Notes: generated by a model not told the origin, from the sequence alone. 64,000 bases of DNA from Tectiglobus sp965215755 (GCA_965215755.1 OZ244119.1:4216001-4280000), one strand, 5' to 3'; positions 44,747-54,129 are shown, counted from the first letter of the stretch. A program made the numbers and translations.

Positions 44747-46417
44747 GTGAAAGAGAATGCTGGGATCAAGGTCTTCGACGTTCTGGCTCGTGCCTTCGCG
44801 CAAGAGAATGTCGACACGTGTTTTGCACTACTCGGCGACGCGAATATGAACTGGGCGACACGCCTCGCAGAGCAAGGCTGCCGAATGATCTACGTCCGTC
44901 ATGAGCATTGCTCTGTGGCTGCCGCCATGGCCTATGCTCGCAAGACGGGAGATGTTGGTCTCGCCTCAGTGACCTGCGGCCCTGGTGTTACACAGCTTAT
45001 GACAGCGCTACCCGCAGCTGTGCGGGCCCGGCTCCCGGTCGTCGTACTTGCAGGTGAGGCACCGCTGAAGAGTGGATGGTACAATCAAGGAATTGATCAG
45101 GCACCATTCGTGACGGCAACTGGCGCTGCTTACCATAGCCTACACATGCCGGAACGCATGCCGGTGGCCATTCGAGATGCCTTCCTGCAAGCGCGACGAG
45201 AGCGGCGGCCCGTCGTGATTGGTATCCCGTTTGATGTCCAGAACCGTCCCTGGACCGGCCCGGCAGACCTGCCAACCCCGTCATACAAATTGTTGCCCAA
45301 GCTCTCTCCCATCCCTCCAAACGCGAGCGATGTGGAAGAGATTGCCAGTCTCATCAAGACCCACGAAAAGATTGTCTTGATCGCCGGCATGGGCGCTGTC
45401 GAAGCGGAAGCTGGTCCGGCCTGCAGGGCACTTGCTGCCAAAGTCGGTGGGTTGTTGGCGACGAGTTTGCCGGCGCGCGGATTGTTCCACGATGATCCTT
45501 ACTGCATCGGGATATCGGGCAGCTATACCACGGAAGTGGGTCACGAGTATCTGGCTGAAGCCGATCTGGTCGTCCTCGTCGGATGCTCGCTTGCGTTCCA
45601 CTTGGGTGGCGGCGGCCAGCTCTGGCCGAAGGCGAAAATGGTCCATATCGATGTTGACCCTCTTGCCGTGAGTCAGGGGCAGGAAGTGGCAAAGCATCAC
45701 CTGCGGGCTGACGCACGCCTCGGCGTCGAAGCACTCACGGAGTCGCTGCCCGCCACAGCCAATCCCTGGCGCAGCAACGCGATCGCTGAGAATATTCGCG
45801 TCTCGAAACCTGACAGCTTAGAAGTTGAGATCGAGCCAGACCTGCTTGACCCCCGTGATGTCGTCGAGAGTCTCGAGGACGCACTGCCCGCAGACTGGGA
45901 GTTGATCAACTCCTCCGGCCACTGTGCCGGTTTCACAGCGCACATGCCATCACGTCCTCAAGAGAAGTTCCTCACCATTCGTGAGTTTGGCGCCATTGGC
46001 AACGGGACATCATTTGCAATGGGCGTCGCCGCTGCCCGCCCTGATAGCAAGGTCGTCTTGTTTGATGGTGACGGCAGTCTGCTCATGAACATCCAGGAAC
46101 TTGAGACAATCAAGCGGCACAACCTCAACATCGTAATCGTTGCCATGAATGATGGCGCTTACGGATCCGAGGTTCATAAATTTCGCTCGGAAGGATTGTC
46201 TGAAGATGGATCGGTGTTCGGGTACAGTGACTTTGCCGGTATAGCCCGCGGCTTTGGCATAACAGGCCATAAGGTCTCGGACCTGGCCGATATTCCGAAA
46301 CTGATTACCGAGTTCGCTGAGAAAGATGGACCGGCCGTTTGGGATTTCCATCTCTCCGACAAAGTGGTTTCATCCGTTCTGCGCCGGGCGCACCCGCAGC
46401 CGAGCAAGAAAGCTTAG
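44747..46417 (+). CDS. Thiamine-pyrophosphate-dependent enzyme (acetolactate synthase-like)
   Basis: 556 aa with the three-domain POX/AHAS layout. The catalytic Glu is in YVRHEHCSVAAAMAYARKTG, and the TPP/Mg motif is GDGSLLMNIQELETIKRHNLNIVIVAMND. The GTG start with GAAGGAAG upstream is chosen; the frame is open 35 codons further. FAD-type features of acetolactate synthase are not evident, so 2-oxoacid decarboxylase, carboligase or oxalyl-CoA-type activity are possible. An LLM oxidoreductase gene follows after 23 bp, so they are probably one operon. Confidence 0.9.
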   Translation: MKENAGIKVFDVLARAFAQENVDTCFALLGDANMNWATRLAEQGCRMIYVRHEHCSVAAAMAYARKTGDVGLASVTCGPGVTQLMTALPAAVRARLPVVVLAGEAPLKSGWYNQGIDQAPFVTATGAAYHSLHMPERMPVAIRDAFLQARRERRPVVIGIPFDVQNRPWTGPADLPTPSYKLLPKLSPIPPNASDVEEIASLIKTHEKIVLIAGMGAVEAEAGPACRALAAKVGGLLATSLPARGLFHDDPYCIGISGSYTTEVGHEYLAEADLVVLVGCSLAFHLGGGGQLWPKAKMVHIDVDPLAVSQGQEVAKHHLRADARLGVEALTESLPATANPWRSNAIAENIRVSKPDSLEVEIEPDLLDPRDVVESLEDALPADWELINSSGHCAGFTAHMPSRPQEKFLTIREFGAIGNGTSFAMGVAAARPDSKVVLFDGDGSLLMNIQELETIKRHNLNIVIVAMNDGAYGSEVHKFRSEGLSEDGSVFGYSDFAGIARGFGITGHKVSDLADIPKLITEFAEKDGPAVWDFHLSDKVVSSVLRRAHPQPSKKA

Positions 46418-46440
46418 GGCGCTCGAAGGCTTGATAACCC

Positions 46441-47478
46441 ATGCGCGTCCTCACCCAGATTCCCAATCATGACCTCAAGGCAGCGCAAGCTGTCGCTCAA
46501 CTTGCAGAGAAAGCCGGTTTCGACGAGGTTGTGACTGCTGAAAACGCACATGGACCATTCTTGCCGCTCGCCGCAGCAGCCCTTGTTACGGAGCGCATTC
46601 AACTGGCAACGGCCGTCGCGATTGCTTTTCCACGTTCTCCGACGGTCACGGCTCAGATGGCATGGGACTTAAACACTGCCTCAAACGGCCGGTTCAGATT
46701 GGGGCTCGGCACCCAGGTCAAGCCACATAACGAAAGGCGATTTGGTGTTCCTTGGTCAGCGCCGGCTCCGCGCATGCGTGACTATGTTGGCGCTGTCCGC
46801 GCGCTCTGGCATGCCTGGGAGAGCGAGACCCCACTGGACTACAAGAGCGATACTTACACGCTCAATTTAATGACGCCCAATTTCTCGCCAAAACCCACTG
46901 GCCTGTCACCGATCCCGATATCGATATCCGCCGTTGGGCCGGCCATGTTGAAGCTAGGCGGTGAAGTTGCAGATGGTGTCAGACTTCATCCCTTTTCGAC
47001 ACGCCGCTATCTTGGCGAGGTCTCGATTTCCCGTATCGAGGAAGGCCTTGCCCGCTCCAATCGTGAACGCAAGGACATCGAGATCATTGCTGGCGGTTAC
47101 GGCTTCATTGGTACGGGACGCGACGCGGAAGCCGTTGCACGCGCGCGCGCATACGTTCGCTATCGGGTTGCGTTTTATTGCTCAACCCGCGCTTACTGGG
47201 ATGTGCTCCGCCTGCACGACCTCGTGTGGTTGGGTGAGAAGGTCAATCCGCTGCCGCGGCAAGGCCGTTGGAGTGAGATGGCGGAACAAATTCCTGACGA
47301 ACTGATCGATCTATTCGCGACTGTGACGGACTATGAGGATCTGCCTGATGCTATCGAAAGGCGCTACGGTGGCTTGGCCGATAGTGTGCTTCTCCAGATT
47401 TCCGCCGAGGATGAGTTAGACCGGCTCGCGAAGTGCGTCTCCAGAATTCAGAGTATTCCAACGCCATCGACGGTTTGA
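46441..47478 (+). CDS. LLM-class flavin/F420-dependent oxidoreductase
   Basis: 345 aa. MRVLTQIPNHDLKAAQAVAQLAEKAGFDEVVTAENAHGPFLPLAAAAL, cited for its LLM N-terminal pattern, and FRLGLGTQVKPHNERRFG and IPISISAVGPAMLKLGGEVADGVRLHP place it among F420/FMN luciferase-like enzymes of the TIGR03617-type group. It is 23 bp downstream of the TPP enzyme gene. It converges with the L,D-transpeptidase gene. Substrate unknown. Confidence 0.9.
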   Translation: MRVLTQIPNHDLKAAQAVAQLAEKAGFDEVVTAENAHGPFLPLAAAALVTERIQLATAVAIAFPRSPTVTAQMAWDLNTASNGRFRLGLGTQVKPHNERRFGVPWSAPAPRMRDYVGAVRALWHAWESETPLDYKSDTYTLNLMTPNFSPKPTGLSPIPISISAVGPAMLKLGGEVADGVRLHPFSTRRYLGEVSISRIEEGLARSNRERKDIEIIAGGYGFIGTGRDAEAVARARAYVRYRVAFYCSTRAYWDVLRLHDLVWLGEKVNPLPRQGRWSEMAEQIPDELIDLFATVTDYEDLPDAIERRYGGLADSVLLQISAEDELDRLAKCVSRIQSIPTPSTV

Positions 47479-47564
47479 GTGTCTCAATATGGCTTTAAAG
47501 ACTCTGCTTGAAACTCCTTTGCCGATGCACGGGTGCATCAACCTTTCGAAACCAGACACTCCAA

Positions 47565-49382
47565 CTAGTTCGATTGGAAGATATTGTCGGACCAGTTCTT
47601 GTTTTTCTTCACAGCCGTTTTGACCTTGCGCGGTTTCGGTTTTGCCGCGCGCGCAACGGTTGGCTCCGAAATTGCCTTGCCGGTTAGAGCCAATGCAATC
47701 CGACGATCGTGACCATAGTAATCCGGATGCATCCTCAAGCGGCCGTCATCATCAGTCGATGCCGTGAAGTAGGTCATATGTACCGGCACCGGCCTCTTCA
47801 GGGTTTCTTTGTGAAGCACCCTTGGTCCAGCGAGGATTTTACCAATCCGTTCGGAGGTCATTCCCTTATCGTGATCGAGTAGGATTTCTGCCATCCGTCG
47901 CGGATTTCGGATCCGGACACAGCCGTGACTGTAGGTACGGCGGGCATTGCGGAACAGACTTCGATCATGCGTGTCATGCATGTAGACCGAGTATTTGTTC
48001 GGAAATTTGAACTTGAAATCTCCGAGGACACTTGTTTTTCCAGGTGGTTGCGTGAAGTGGCACTTGCTGATGTCGACTGTCTTCCAGTCGATGGCTTTGT
48101 AATTGCTTCCCAGCGCACCACAGTTGACCTTCAGATTGTAGCGTTCCATGACGGTTGATGTCGGCCGCCGCAAGCTTGGCAGAATATCCGCAACCTTGAT
48201 CGACGCCGGTACGAACCACGTCGGGTGCAACTCTATCCATTCCATTTTGTCCGAAAAGACCGGGGTCTTGTTTTGCACCTGGCCAACAATTGTGCGCTCC
48301 GAGAAAACCGTCTTGTTGTTTTTGACAATGCGCACTCGCAATTCTGGGATGTTCGCCCAGACGTAAATATCGGCCTCGCCATCCAAGTCATCCGGCAACC
48401 AGCGCCAGCGCTCCATGTTGATCAAGAGCTTGGTTATCAGGCGCTCAGGTGACTGCCCATTGAGAACTTTACGTGTGCCTGCGCCGACGATTCCATCCTC
48501 AGCAAGCCCTCGCTTTTTCTGAAAGGCCATAACGGCCTGTTTGAGTTCTTCATCAAATGTCTTGGCGTCGCCATCCGACATGGCATCGCCGTCTTTCAGA
48601 AGGCCGAGCCGCTGACGCAGCAGCTTGACGTGAGCATGCCTAACGCCAGATCGCAGAACCGGCCCGTCCGGGATCTTCGGGCTCGCTTGCTTGTTGGCGC
48701 CACCGCGCGCCTCTTTCAGCTTCGCACGCAGTTGAGCAAACTGTTGATGCGTTGGATGTAAGGAACGCAGATAGAACGCTGCGTCGTCGTGTTCTTCGAG
48801 TGCTGCCAGGATTTTGTCTGGAGCACTAACAACGGTTTTATGTGTCAGCTGAGAACCAGCTTGCTTTTGTGACAGCCGTCCCCCCTGGGCGTGGCGAGCG
48901 TATCGCAAGGCAGCCTGGGTGATTCGTATTTCGGCTGTTGCCCGACCTCCGTCCGATGCGAGATCGTCGCTCAGACCTTCGATCGTATAAGCCTTGCTAT
49001 CCAGCCCTTGCTCATCCGCATTGGCCAGTTCTTTGAGGAGCAGGTTAGCCTTGTTCGTCAGACCCCTGTCATCAACCCACAGGGGTGTCCGTTCAGGCTC
49101 GCCGTAAAATGCAACGAGCGCCGCCTTTGTTGAGCCGCCGAGCTTGACTGTGCCGTCTGTCAGTTGCGTCCGAACTGTCCGGATCGTGTCATCTGTCTCT
49201 TCGGATGGTGGTGCGGCGGCTGCCGGTGGCGCTGCATCATCATTGCTTGCAGGTTGCAGATTCGATGTGCTGACCGTTGAGGATGGCGCCACCATATCCT
49301 GGGCATGGCTTGGCATCACCAACGAAGTCGCGCAGAGCCACAGTGTGATCTGCAGTGCTTTCAAAGTGGTTCGTGATGCCAT
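47565..49382 (-). CDS. Murein L,D-transpeptidase (YcbB/LdtD-like)
   Basis: 605 aa with a signal peptide (LKALQITLWLCATSLVMPSHAQ). A scaffold region is followed by a peptidoglycan-binding domain (DEELKQAVMAFQKKRGLAEDGIVGAGT) and a YkuD catalytic domain ending in HDTHDRSLFRNARRTYSHGCVRIRNP, cited for its catalytic His and Cys (SHGCVRI). It would form 3-3 or lipoprotein-type crosslinks in peptidoglycan in the periplasm. The ATG is preceded by GGGAGAGATC. It is a housekeeping-type gene between the catabolic genes. Confidence 0.93.
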   Translation of the reverse strand: MASRTTLKALQITLWLCATSLVMPSHAQDMVAPSSTVSTSNLQPASNDDAAPPAAAAPPSEETDDTIRTVRTQLTDGTVKLGGSTKAALVAFYGEPERTPLWVDDRGLTNKANLLLKELANADEQGLDSKAYTIEGLSDDLASDGGRATAEIRITQAALRYARHAQGGRLSQKQAGSQLTHKTVVSAPDKILAALEEHDDAAFYLRSLHPTHQQFAQLRAKLKEARGGANKQASPKIPDGPVLRSGVRHAHVKLLRQRLGLLKDGDAMSDGDAKTFDEELKQAVMAFQKKRGLAEDGIVGAGTRKVLNGQSPERLITKLLINMERWRWLPDDLDGEADIYVWANIPELRVRIVKNNKTVFSERTIVGQVQNKTPVFSDKMEWIELHPTWFVPASIKVADILPSLRRPTSTVMERYNLKVNCGALGSNYKAIDWKTVDISKCHFTQPPGKTSVLGDFKFKFPNKYSVYMHDTHDRSLFRNARRTYSHGCVRIRNPRRMAEILLDHDKGMTSERIGKILAGPRVLHKETLKRPVPVHMTYFTASTDDDGRLRMHPDYYGHDRRIALALTGKAISEPTVARAAKPKPRKVKTAVKKNKNWSDNIFQSN

Positions 49383-49633
49383 CACAGATCTCTCCCGGGT
49401 GCAAGGCCATGTCATGACCCCAATCCTCATGCGCGCAATCACCTGCTTTGATAGTCTTTTACTCCGAACCCGTGCCATGGCCAAGGTAGGGACTCGACCT
49501 GAACAACCAGCAGTGGACAGACTGTGCCCCGCCTGCCGCGATCTGCATATTCATCACGATGATGAACAGCGGCAACTGGTTGCATGTTGACGAAGCTGTA
49601 TAGTGGTTAGCGACTACGAAGGAGACGCGCGCC

Positions 49634-50710
49634 ATGCCGCTTGATACTGCCCGCATTCACGAGCTTCCAGACGATCCGCTTGCTGCGATTGACTACTGTT
49701 ATGAGCAAGGCTGGAGCGATGGATTTCCCGTGGTGCCACCTGTTGTGACACGTGTTGATGAGATGCTGATCTATGAAGGTCGGCCTCCCGAAACGGCACT
49801 TGCGACACATCCAGCGACTGGTTTCACCTGCACGGTGCATGCGGCTGCCGTCAATGCCGTCATGGCTGGCTGCAAGCCCGAGTATTTCCCAGTAGTAGTG
49901 GCAGCCTTGGAAGCGATGGCCGAACCAGATTTCAATTTTCATGGTTCAACGGCCAGCACAGGTGGTTCGGCACCCCTTTTAATCGTCAGCGGACCAATCA
50001 TCGACGATATTGGTATGAACTCGGACGTCAATCTGTTCGGGCCAGGTAATCGTGCAAACAACACGATCGGCCGGGCTATACGTCTGATCTTGATGAATGT
50101 CTTCCAGATGGTGCCGGGTCTGTCGGATAAGTCAACACAAGGCCATCCAGGCAAGTTCAGTTTCTGCATTGCGGAGCGCCAGCGCAATAATCCTTGGTCG
50201 CTGCTCGTTGATGACCTGGACTATCCAGAAGGCGTCTCTAGCGTGACCGTGTTTGCTGGTGGCGGTTTTTGCAACGTCGAAAACCACGGCGGCAACACCC
50301 CGGAGATGGTCCTCAGCGCAATTGCTGATGCCATGGCCAATTACGGCTGCATTACGCTTGGCCAATCAGTGGTAGTCCTCTCGCCCGAACATGTCCGCAT
50401 CATTGCTGGTGCAGGCTGGAGCAAGCGTCAGGTGCAGGAGTTCCTCTACTGCCATGCGACGAGGACGGTGGACGGCATGAAGGCTGTCGGCAAATACCGC
50501 GAACGCGACTATGTTCTGCAACATGGCGACGGTTCGCACCCTCTCACACAGGACGGCGTGATGCACCGAGGACTTAGCCCAGAAGATATTCTCGTCGTCA
50601 TGGGTGGTGGAGACGCCGGCGGACACTCTAGCTTTATCCCATCGTGGAGCCGCAAGCGCGGTTCGATCATGCAGGCCAAACCGATCGGCGTCTGTATTGA
50701 TTGTGGCTAG
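49634..50710 (+). CDS. Partner protein of the UGSC selenoprotein, unknown enzyme
   Basis: 358 aa, not assigned to a reaction. The N-terminus has DDPLAAIDYCYEQGWSDGFPVVPPV. It contains Gly-rich loops (GPGNRANNTIGRAIRL, FAGGGFCNVENHGGNTPEMV) and a C-terminal CIDC (C354-C357), one residue before the stop. A CxxC at the extreme terminus looks like a redox tail. The next gene, 51 bp downstream, encodes a UGSC-family selenoprotein with its own U-x-x-C motif, so the two probably form a functional thiol/selenol pair. AAGGAGACGCGCGCC precedes the ATG. Confidence 0.75.
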   Translation: MPLDTARIHELPDDPLAAIDYCYEQGWSDGFPVVPPVVTRVDEMLIYEGRPPETALATHPATGFTCTVHAAAVNAVMAGCKPEYFPVVVAALEAMAEPDFNFHGSTASTGGSAPLLIVSGPIIDDIGMNSDVNLFGPGNRANNTIGRAIRLILMNVFQMVPGLSDKSTQGHPGKFSFCIAERQRNNPWSLLVDDLDYPEGVSSVTVFAGGGFCNVENHGGNTPEMVLSAIADAMANYGCITLGQSVVVLSPEHVRIIAGAGWSKRQVQEFLYCHATRTVDGMKAVGKYRERDYVLQHGDGSHPLTQDGVMHRGLSPEDILVVMGGGDAGGHSSFIPSWSRKRGSIMQAKPIGVCIDCG

Positions 50711-50761
50711 TCCACTGCATCAATCCCTATGCAGTTCAAATGGTCAATGTGAGAGTGATGT

Positions 50762-51283
50762 ATGCAAATCTATGACCCCACCGTCACTGGTCCCGAGCGC
50801 AACAGTAAGCGAGCCAGCGCCTTGGTAAACCTCGAAGGTAAAACAATTGGCTTGCTCGAAAACGGTAAGCTGAACGCGGCGCTTCTTTTGGAAGAAACCG
50901 CTGCCTTGTTCGCAGCACGCCATGGCTGCAAGATTTTTCCAACCTACTCCAAGGCGAACGCCAGCGCGCCAGCGCCTGCAGAAACGCTGGCCCGCGTGAC
51001 ACAGGAAGTGGACCTGCTAATCACTGGTCTCGGGGATTGAGGTAGCTGCTCAACGTGCAGTTTGCACGATGGCATTACATTCGAGCAGACGGGCAAACGC
51101 GCTGTTGTATTGTGCACGGAGCCTTTCGAGGTGACTGCAAAAAACATCGCACGGATGCTCGGCCTTCCGGATTATCCGTTCGTGATGACGGAGCATCCAA
51201 TCGGCAGCCGCACTCCGGACGAGATCAAGGTCCTGGCAGAAGCGGCCTACCAGCAGGCACTTCCGATTCTTCTGGAAGCTTGA
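50762..51283 (+). CDS. UGSC-family selenoprotein (in-frame TGA read as selenocysteine)
   Basis: 173 aa if the TGA at 51038-51040 is decoded as selenocysteine (residue 93). The frame before the TGA ends in LLITGLGD and continues, in the same frame, as GSCSTCSLHDGITFEQ, giving the motif U-G-S-C that names the UGSC family known from marine metagenomes. The part after the TGA is well-formed protein (AVVLCTEPFEVTAKNIARML ... LPILLEA) without its own plausible start or ribosome site. A hairpin directly downstream fits a bacterial SECIS. U93/C96 and C99 suggest a redox centre. Function of the family is not known. selA, selB and selC are not in this window and must exist elsewhere for this to work. 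Confidence 0.85.
51050..51072 (+). promoter_or_regulatory. Putative bacterial SECIS element
   Basis: CGTGCA-GTT-TGCACG (51054-51068) is a perfect 6-bp stem. It is extended by three pairs (50-52 with 70-72) across one A-A mismatch. The loop G lies 20 nt after the TGA, the distance and apical GU character expected of a bSECIS recognised by SelB. It lies inside the coding sequence, as is normal in bacteria. Confidence 0.65.
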
Positions 51284-51293
51284 AGATATATTT

Positions 51294-51322
51294 CCCTGCC
51301 GCCTCTGGGTTGGGCGGCGGGG
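51294..51322. terminator. Stem-loop between convergent selenoprotein and fghA genes
   Basis: CCCTGCCGCC pairs with GGCGGCGGGG (10 bp, one G-T wobble) around a 9-nt loop. It sits 10 bp after the selenoprotein stop. A weak A/T-rich run follows on the minus strand side, so it may end transcription from both directions. Confidence 0.55.
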
Positions 51323-51363
51323 CTGTCGATGCTGACCAATGAGCTTGTCAGGTGGTTCAAAAC

Positions 51364-52194
51364 CTACCGCAATCGCTCAGCGTGCCAGGCGATATGTTCG
51401 GCCATGAAGGATGAGATAAAATAGTAAGAATGGTCATAGCCGGGCTGCATCCGTGACGTGAGTTCAATGTCCGTCCCAGCGCATGCGTCGACCAGCGCTT
51501 GCGGGCGCAAGCCATCCATAAAACCGTCAGCCTCTCCTTGATCACAGAGGATCGGCGAAAAGCGCCGGCCGTCAGCAATCAATGCACAGGCATCATAGTC
51601 TCGCCAGCCAGCCGCGTCCTCACCAAGATACTTTGAGAGCGCCCCCTTCGACCAATCTGCAGCAGAGGGTTCGCAGATCGGCGCGAACGCCGAGCAGCTT
51701 CTGAACTGGTTCGGATTTTTGAGCACGATGGTGAGTGCGCCGTGTCCGCCCATTGAATGCCCCATGATCGACTGCCGCGACATGTCGGCATTGAACTCCT
51801 TCCCGATAAGTTCCGGTAGTTCCTGAGTGACGTACGAGTACATGTTGTAGTGCTGGCCATAAGGCGCTTTAGTTGCATCAACATAGAAGCCCGCGCCGGA
51901 ACCAAACTGCCAATTATCAGGCTCGTCCGCTACTTCCGAGCCACGTGGCGAGGTGTCTGGACAGACAATAATTATGCCGTGCTCAGCTGCTGCCGCACGA
52001 TACTCCCCTTTTTCCATGACATTGGCGTGAGTACATGTCAGGCCCGAAAGATACCATAACACGGGGCACGGACCGTCTTTGGCCTGCGGCGGGATAAAGA
52101 CAGCAAACGTCATGTCACAGTTGCATGTGCTGGACGTATGCTCATAAACGCCTTGAACGCCGCCGTGGGAAAGGTTTGTTGAGACGGTTTTCAT
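51364..52194 (-). CDS. fghA: S-formylglutathione hydrolase
   Basis: 276 aa, serine esterase of the esterase D type. It hydrolyses S-formylglutathione to formate and glutathione in formaldehyde detoxification. The nucleophile is in GHSMGGHGALTI, and the N-terminal half has TCTHANVMEKGEYRAAAAEHGI, PDTSPRG and SGAGFYVDAT. The ATG giving the standard family length is used; the frame is open 20 codons further. The partner formaldehyde dehydrogenase gene is not adjacent. Confidence 0.94.
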   Translation of the reverse strand: MKTVSTNLSHGGVQGVYEHTSSTCNCDMTFAVFIPPQAKDGPCPVLWYLSGLTCTHANVMEKGEYRAAAAEHGIIIVCPDTSPRGSEVADEPDNWQFGSGAGFYVDATKAPYGQHYNMYSYVTQELPELIGKEFNADMSRQSIMGHSMGGHGALTIVLKNPNQFRSCSAFAPICEPSAADWSKGALSKYLGEDAAGWRDYDACALIADGRRFSPILCDQGEADGFMDGLRPQALVDACAGTDIELTSRMQPGYDHSYYFISSFMAEHIAWHAERLR

Positions 52195-52450
52195 GCCTGT
52201 CGATCCTATCTGATTGATGCCGCATGCTATGATGCGGCGTGGGCTCGTTAGCAATGTTTATCGCGGAAGTTCGCGATCATGACAATTGAACTGGAGGATT
52301 TCTCCATTCCATCCCCTGCGACATTCTCAGAGCGTTATCCAAGAGCGTGGCTTGCGCTATTCCGTCATGCTCGCGCCGGCCCCTTGTCCGAGATAGAATG
52401 GTCGCTTCATTGGATTTATCGATGCATCGTAGGCTCTGAAATTACGCACC

Positions 52451-54112
52451 ATGGCTTCTGGCGGACCGGCTAATATCGACCGTATCAGGCAGTTTAGCTG
52501 GCCCTCGCTGTGGGTATTGGCGACGTTGTTGTTAGTCGCAGTGTTTCTCTCGCCCATCCTGGCTGTCTTTGTCGCCGCGTCCGGTGAGAGCAACGATTTA
52601 TGGGCGCATCTGGCATCGACTGTGCTGCCGCGGTATGTCGGAAACACGCTTGTCCTGGCGGTTGGCGTCGGCACTGTGGCTTTGAGCTTCGGTGTCTCAT
52701 CGGCCTGGCTTGTTACGCGATATGCGTTTCCCGGCCGCAGATGGCTTGAATGGATGCTGCTGCTTCCCGCTGCAGTCCCAGCCTACATTGTGGCCTACAC
52801 CTACACAGATTTTCTGGAATACGCAGGCCCGGTCCAGAGCCTGCTCCGCGATATATTTGGGTGGCAGAGTGCGCGAGACTATTGGTTTCCAGAGATCCGC
52901 TCGATGGGTGGTGCTATCCTGGTGATGGGTTCGGTGCTCTACCCCTACGTGTATCTGATGGCTCGCACTGCGTTTCTCCTGACGCCGGCATCCCTTTACG
53001 AGACCGCTATGGTTGCCGGTCGCGACTTGTTCTGGAGTGTGGCGCTACCGTTGGCGCGTCCGGCGATTGCTGCCGGACTGGCGCTTGTCTTGATGGAGAC
53101 GATTTCGGACTTTGGGACGGTAGAATTCTTCGCGATTGAAACGCTGACGCTTGGCATCTTCAATGTCTGGCTGGGCATGAACAACTTGGCTGCTGCCGCA
53201 CAGATTGCAAGTCTCACTTTCCTCTTCATCATCGCCTTGCTTGCAATTGAGATTATTGCGCGTTCGCACCGTCAGTTCATGGACACCGGACGGCGGCCGC
53301 ACCCACTGGTTGCGAGGAAATTGAATGGTTGGCAGAGCTGGGGCTGTACGCTGGCTTGTCTGGTACCAATTACAATTGGTTTTTTGATTCCGGTCGGTGT
53401 TCTGCTTGGCTTTGTCCTGCGGGGTTATTCGCTCAACTTCGACGACGCCGTACTCACGGCCATGTGGAACTCACTCTTCATTGCGACGACAACTGCCCTG
53501 GTTGTGATGTCCACAGCGACGTTCATGACCCTCGTCTGTGCCTATCGCGGCAACACAATCCTGCGCCAGGCGGCTGCGCTTGCTTCTGTTGGTTACGCGT
53601 TTCCCGGAACTATCCTCGCAATCGGTGTTGTAACGGTCATCGGCGCTGTGGACTGGTTCATCACACGCACTCTTGGATCAACGCTAGGCATCGGGAGCGA
53701 AGGGCTTCTTGCTGGCAGCCTTGTTCTTATCATCCTGGCCTGCAGCACACGCTTTCAAGCGATCGGTTATGGGGCAATGACATCCGGTCAGCAACGTCTG
53801 CCGCGCAACCTGATGCACGCAAGCCGGACACTCGGCCGTACTTTTGGACAGAGCCTGCGCGAAATCATTCTCCCCTTGCTCGCCAAGTCCTTCATTGCAG
53901 GCGGTCTTCTGGTCTTTGTTGATGTCATGAAGGAGTTGCCAATGACGCTGCTGCTCAGACCGTTCAACTTCGAAACGCTGGCAACATACGTCTATCAATT
54001 CGCTAAGGACGAATTGTTGGAGGAGGTGGCGATGCCTGCTCTCGTGATCGTGCTGACTGGCATCATACCGGTGATTGTCATGAATGCGGCACTGCGCCGG
54101 ATATTGCGGTAA
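52451..54112 (+). CDS. Iron(III) ABC transporter permease, FbpB/AfuB-like
   Basis: 553 aa containing two fused permease domains, each with an EAA-type loop (ETAMVAGRDLFWSVALPLARPAIAAG; HASRTLGRTFGQSLREIILPLLAKSF). This double-domain form is typical of FbpB. It should import Fe3+ with a periplasmic FbpA and an ATPase FbpC, neither of which is next to it, so it is an orphan here. The start lacks a clear ribosome site. It converges with the PilZ gene at a 17-bp gap. Confidence 0.9.
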   Translation: MASGGPANIDRIRQFSWPSLWVLATLLLVAVFLSPILAVFVAASGESNDLWAHLASTVLPRYVGNTLVLAVGVGTVALSFGVSSAWLVTRYAFPGRRWLEWMLLLPAAVPAYIVAYTYTDFLEYAGPVQSLLRDIFGWQSARDYWFPEIRSMGGAILVMGSVLYPYVYLMARTAFLLTPASLYETAMVAGRDLFWSVALPLARPAIAAGLALVLMETISDFGTVEFFAIETLTLGIFNVWLGMNNLAAAAQIASLTFLFIIALLAIEIIARSHRQFMDTGRRPHPLVARKLNGWQSWGCTLACLVPITIGFLIPVGVLLGFVLRGYSLNFDDAVLTAMWNSLFIATTTALVVMSTATFMTLVCAYRGNTILRQAAALASVGYAFPGTILAIGVVTVIGAVDWFITRTLGSTLGIGSEGLLAGSLVLIILACSTRFQAIGYGAMTSGQQRLPRNLMHASRTLGRTFGQSLREIILPLLAKSFIAGGLLVFVDVMKELPMTLLLRPFNFETLATYVYQFAKDELLEEVAMPALVIVLTGIIPVIVMNAALRRILR

Positions 54113-54129
54113 AGTTCTGCTCGCAACAC

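Noticed and set aside
47524..47539. Terminator between the LLM and L,D-transpeptidase genes
   Set aside because: GATGCA-CGGG-TGCATC is only a 6-bp stem with no T run on either side.
50762..51283. Two separate short genes (50762-51040 and 51062-51283)
   Set aside because: They are in one frame, separated only by a TGA within a U-G-S-C motif; the second piece has no ribosome site, and a SECIS-like hairpin lies at the junction.
52279..52473. 64-codon open frame ahead of the iron permease gene
   Set aside because: Overlaps the permease start, no recognisable product; too weak to call.
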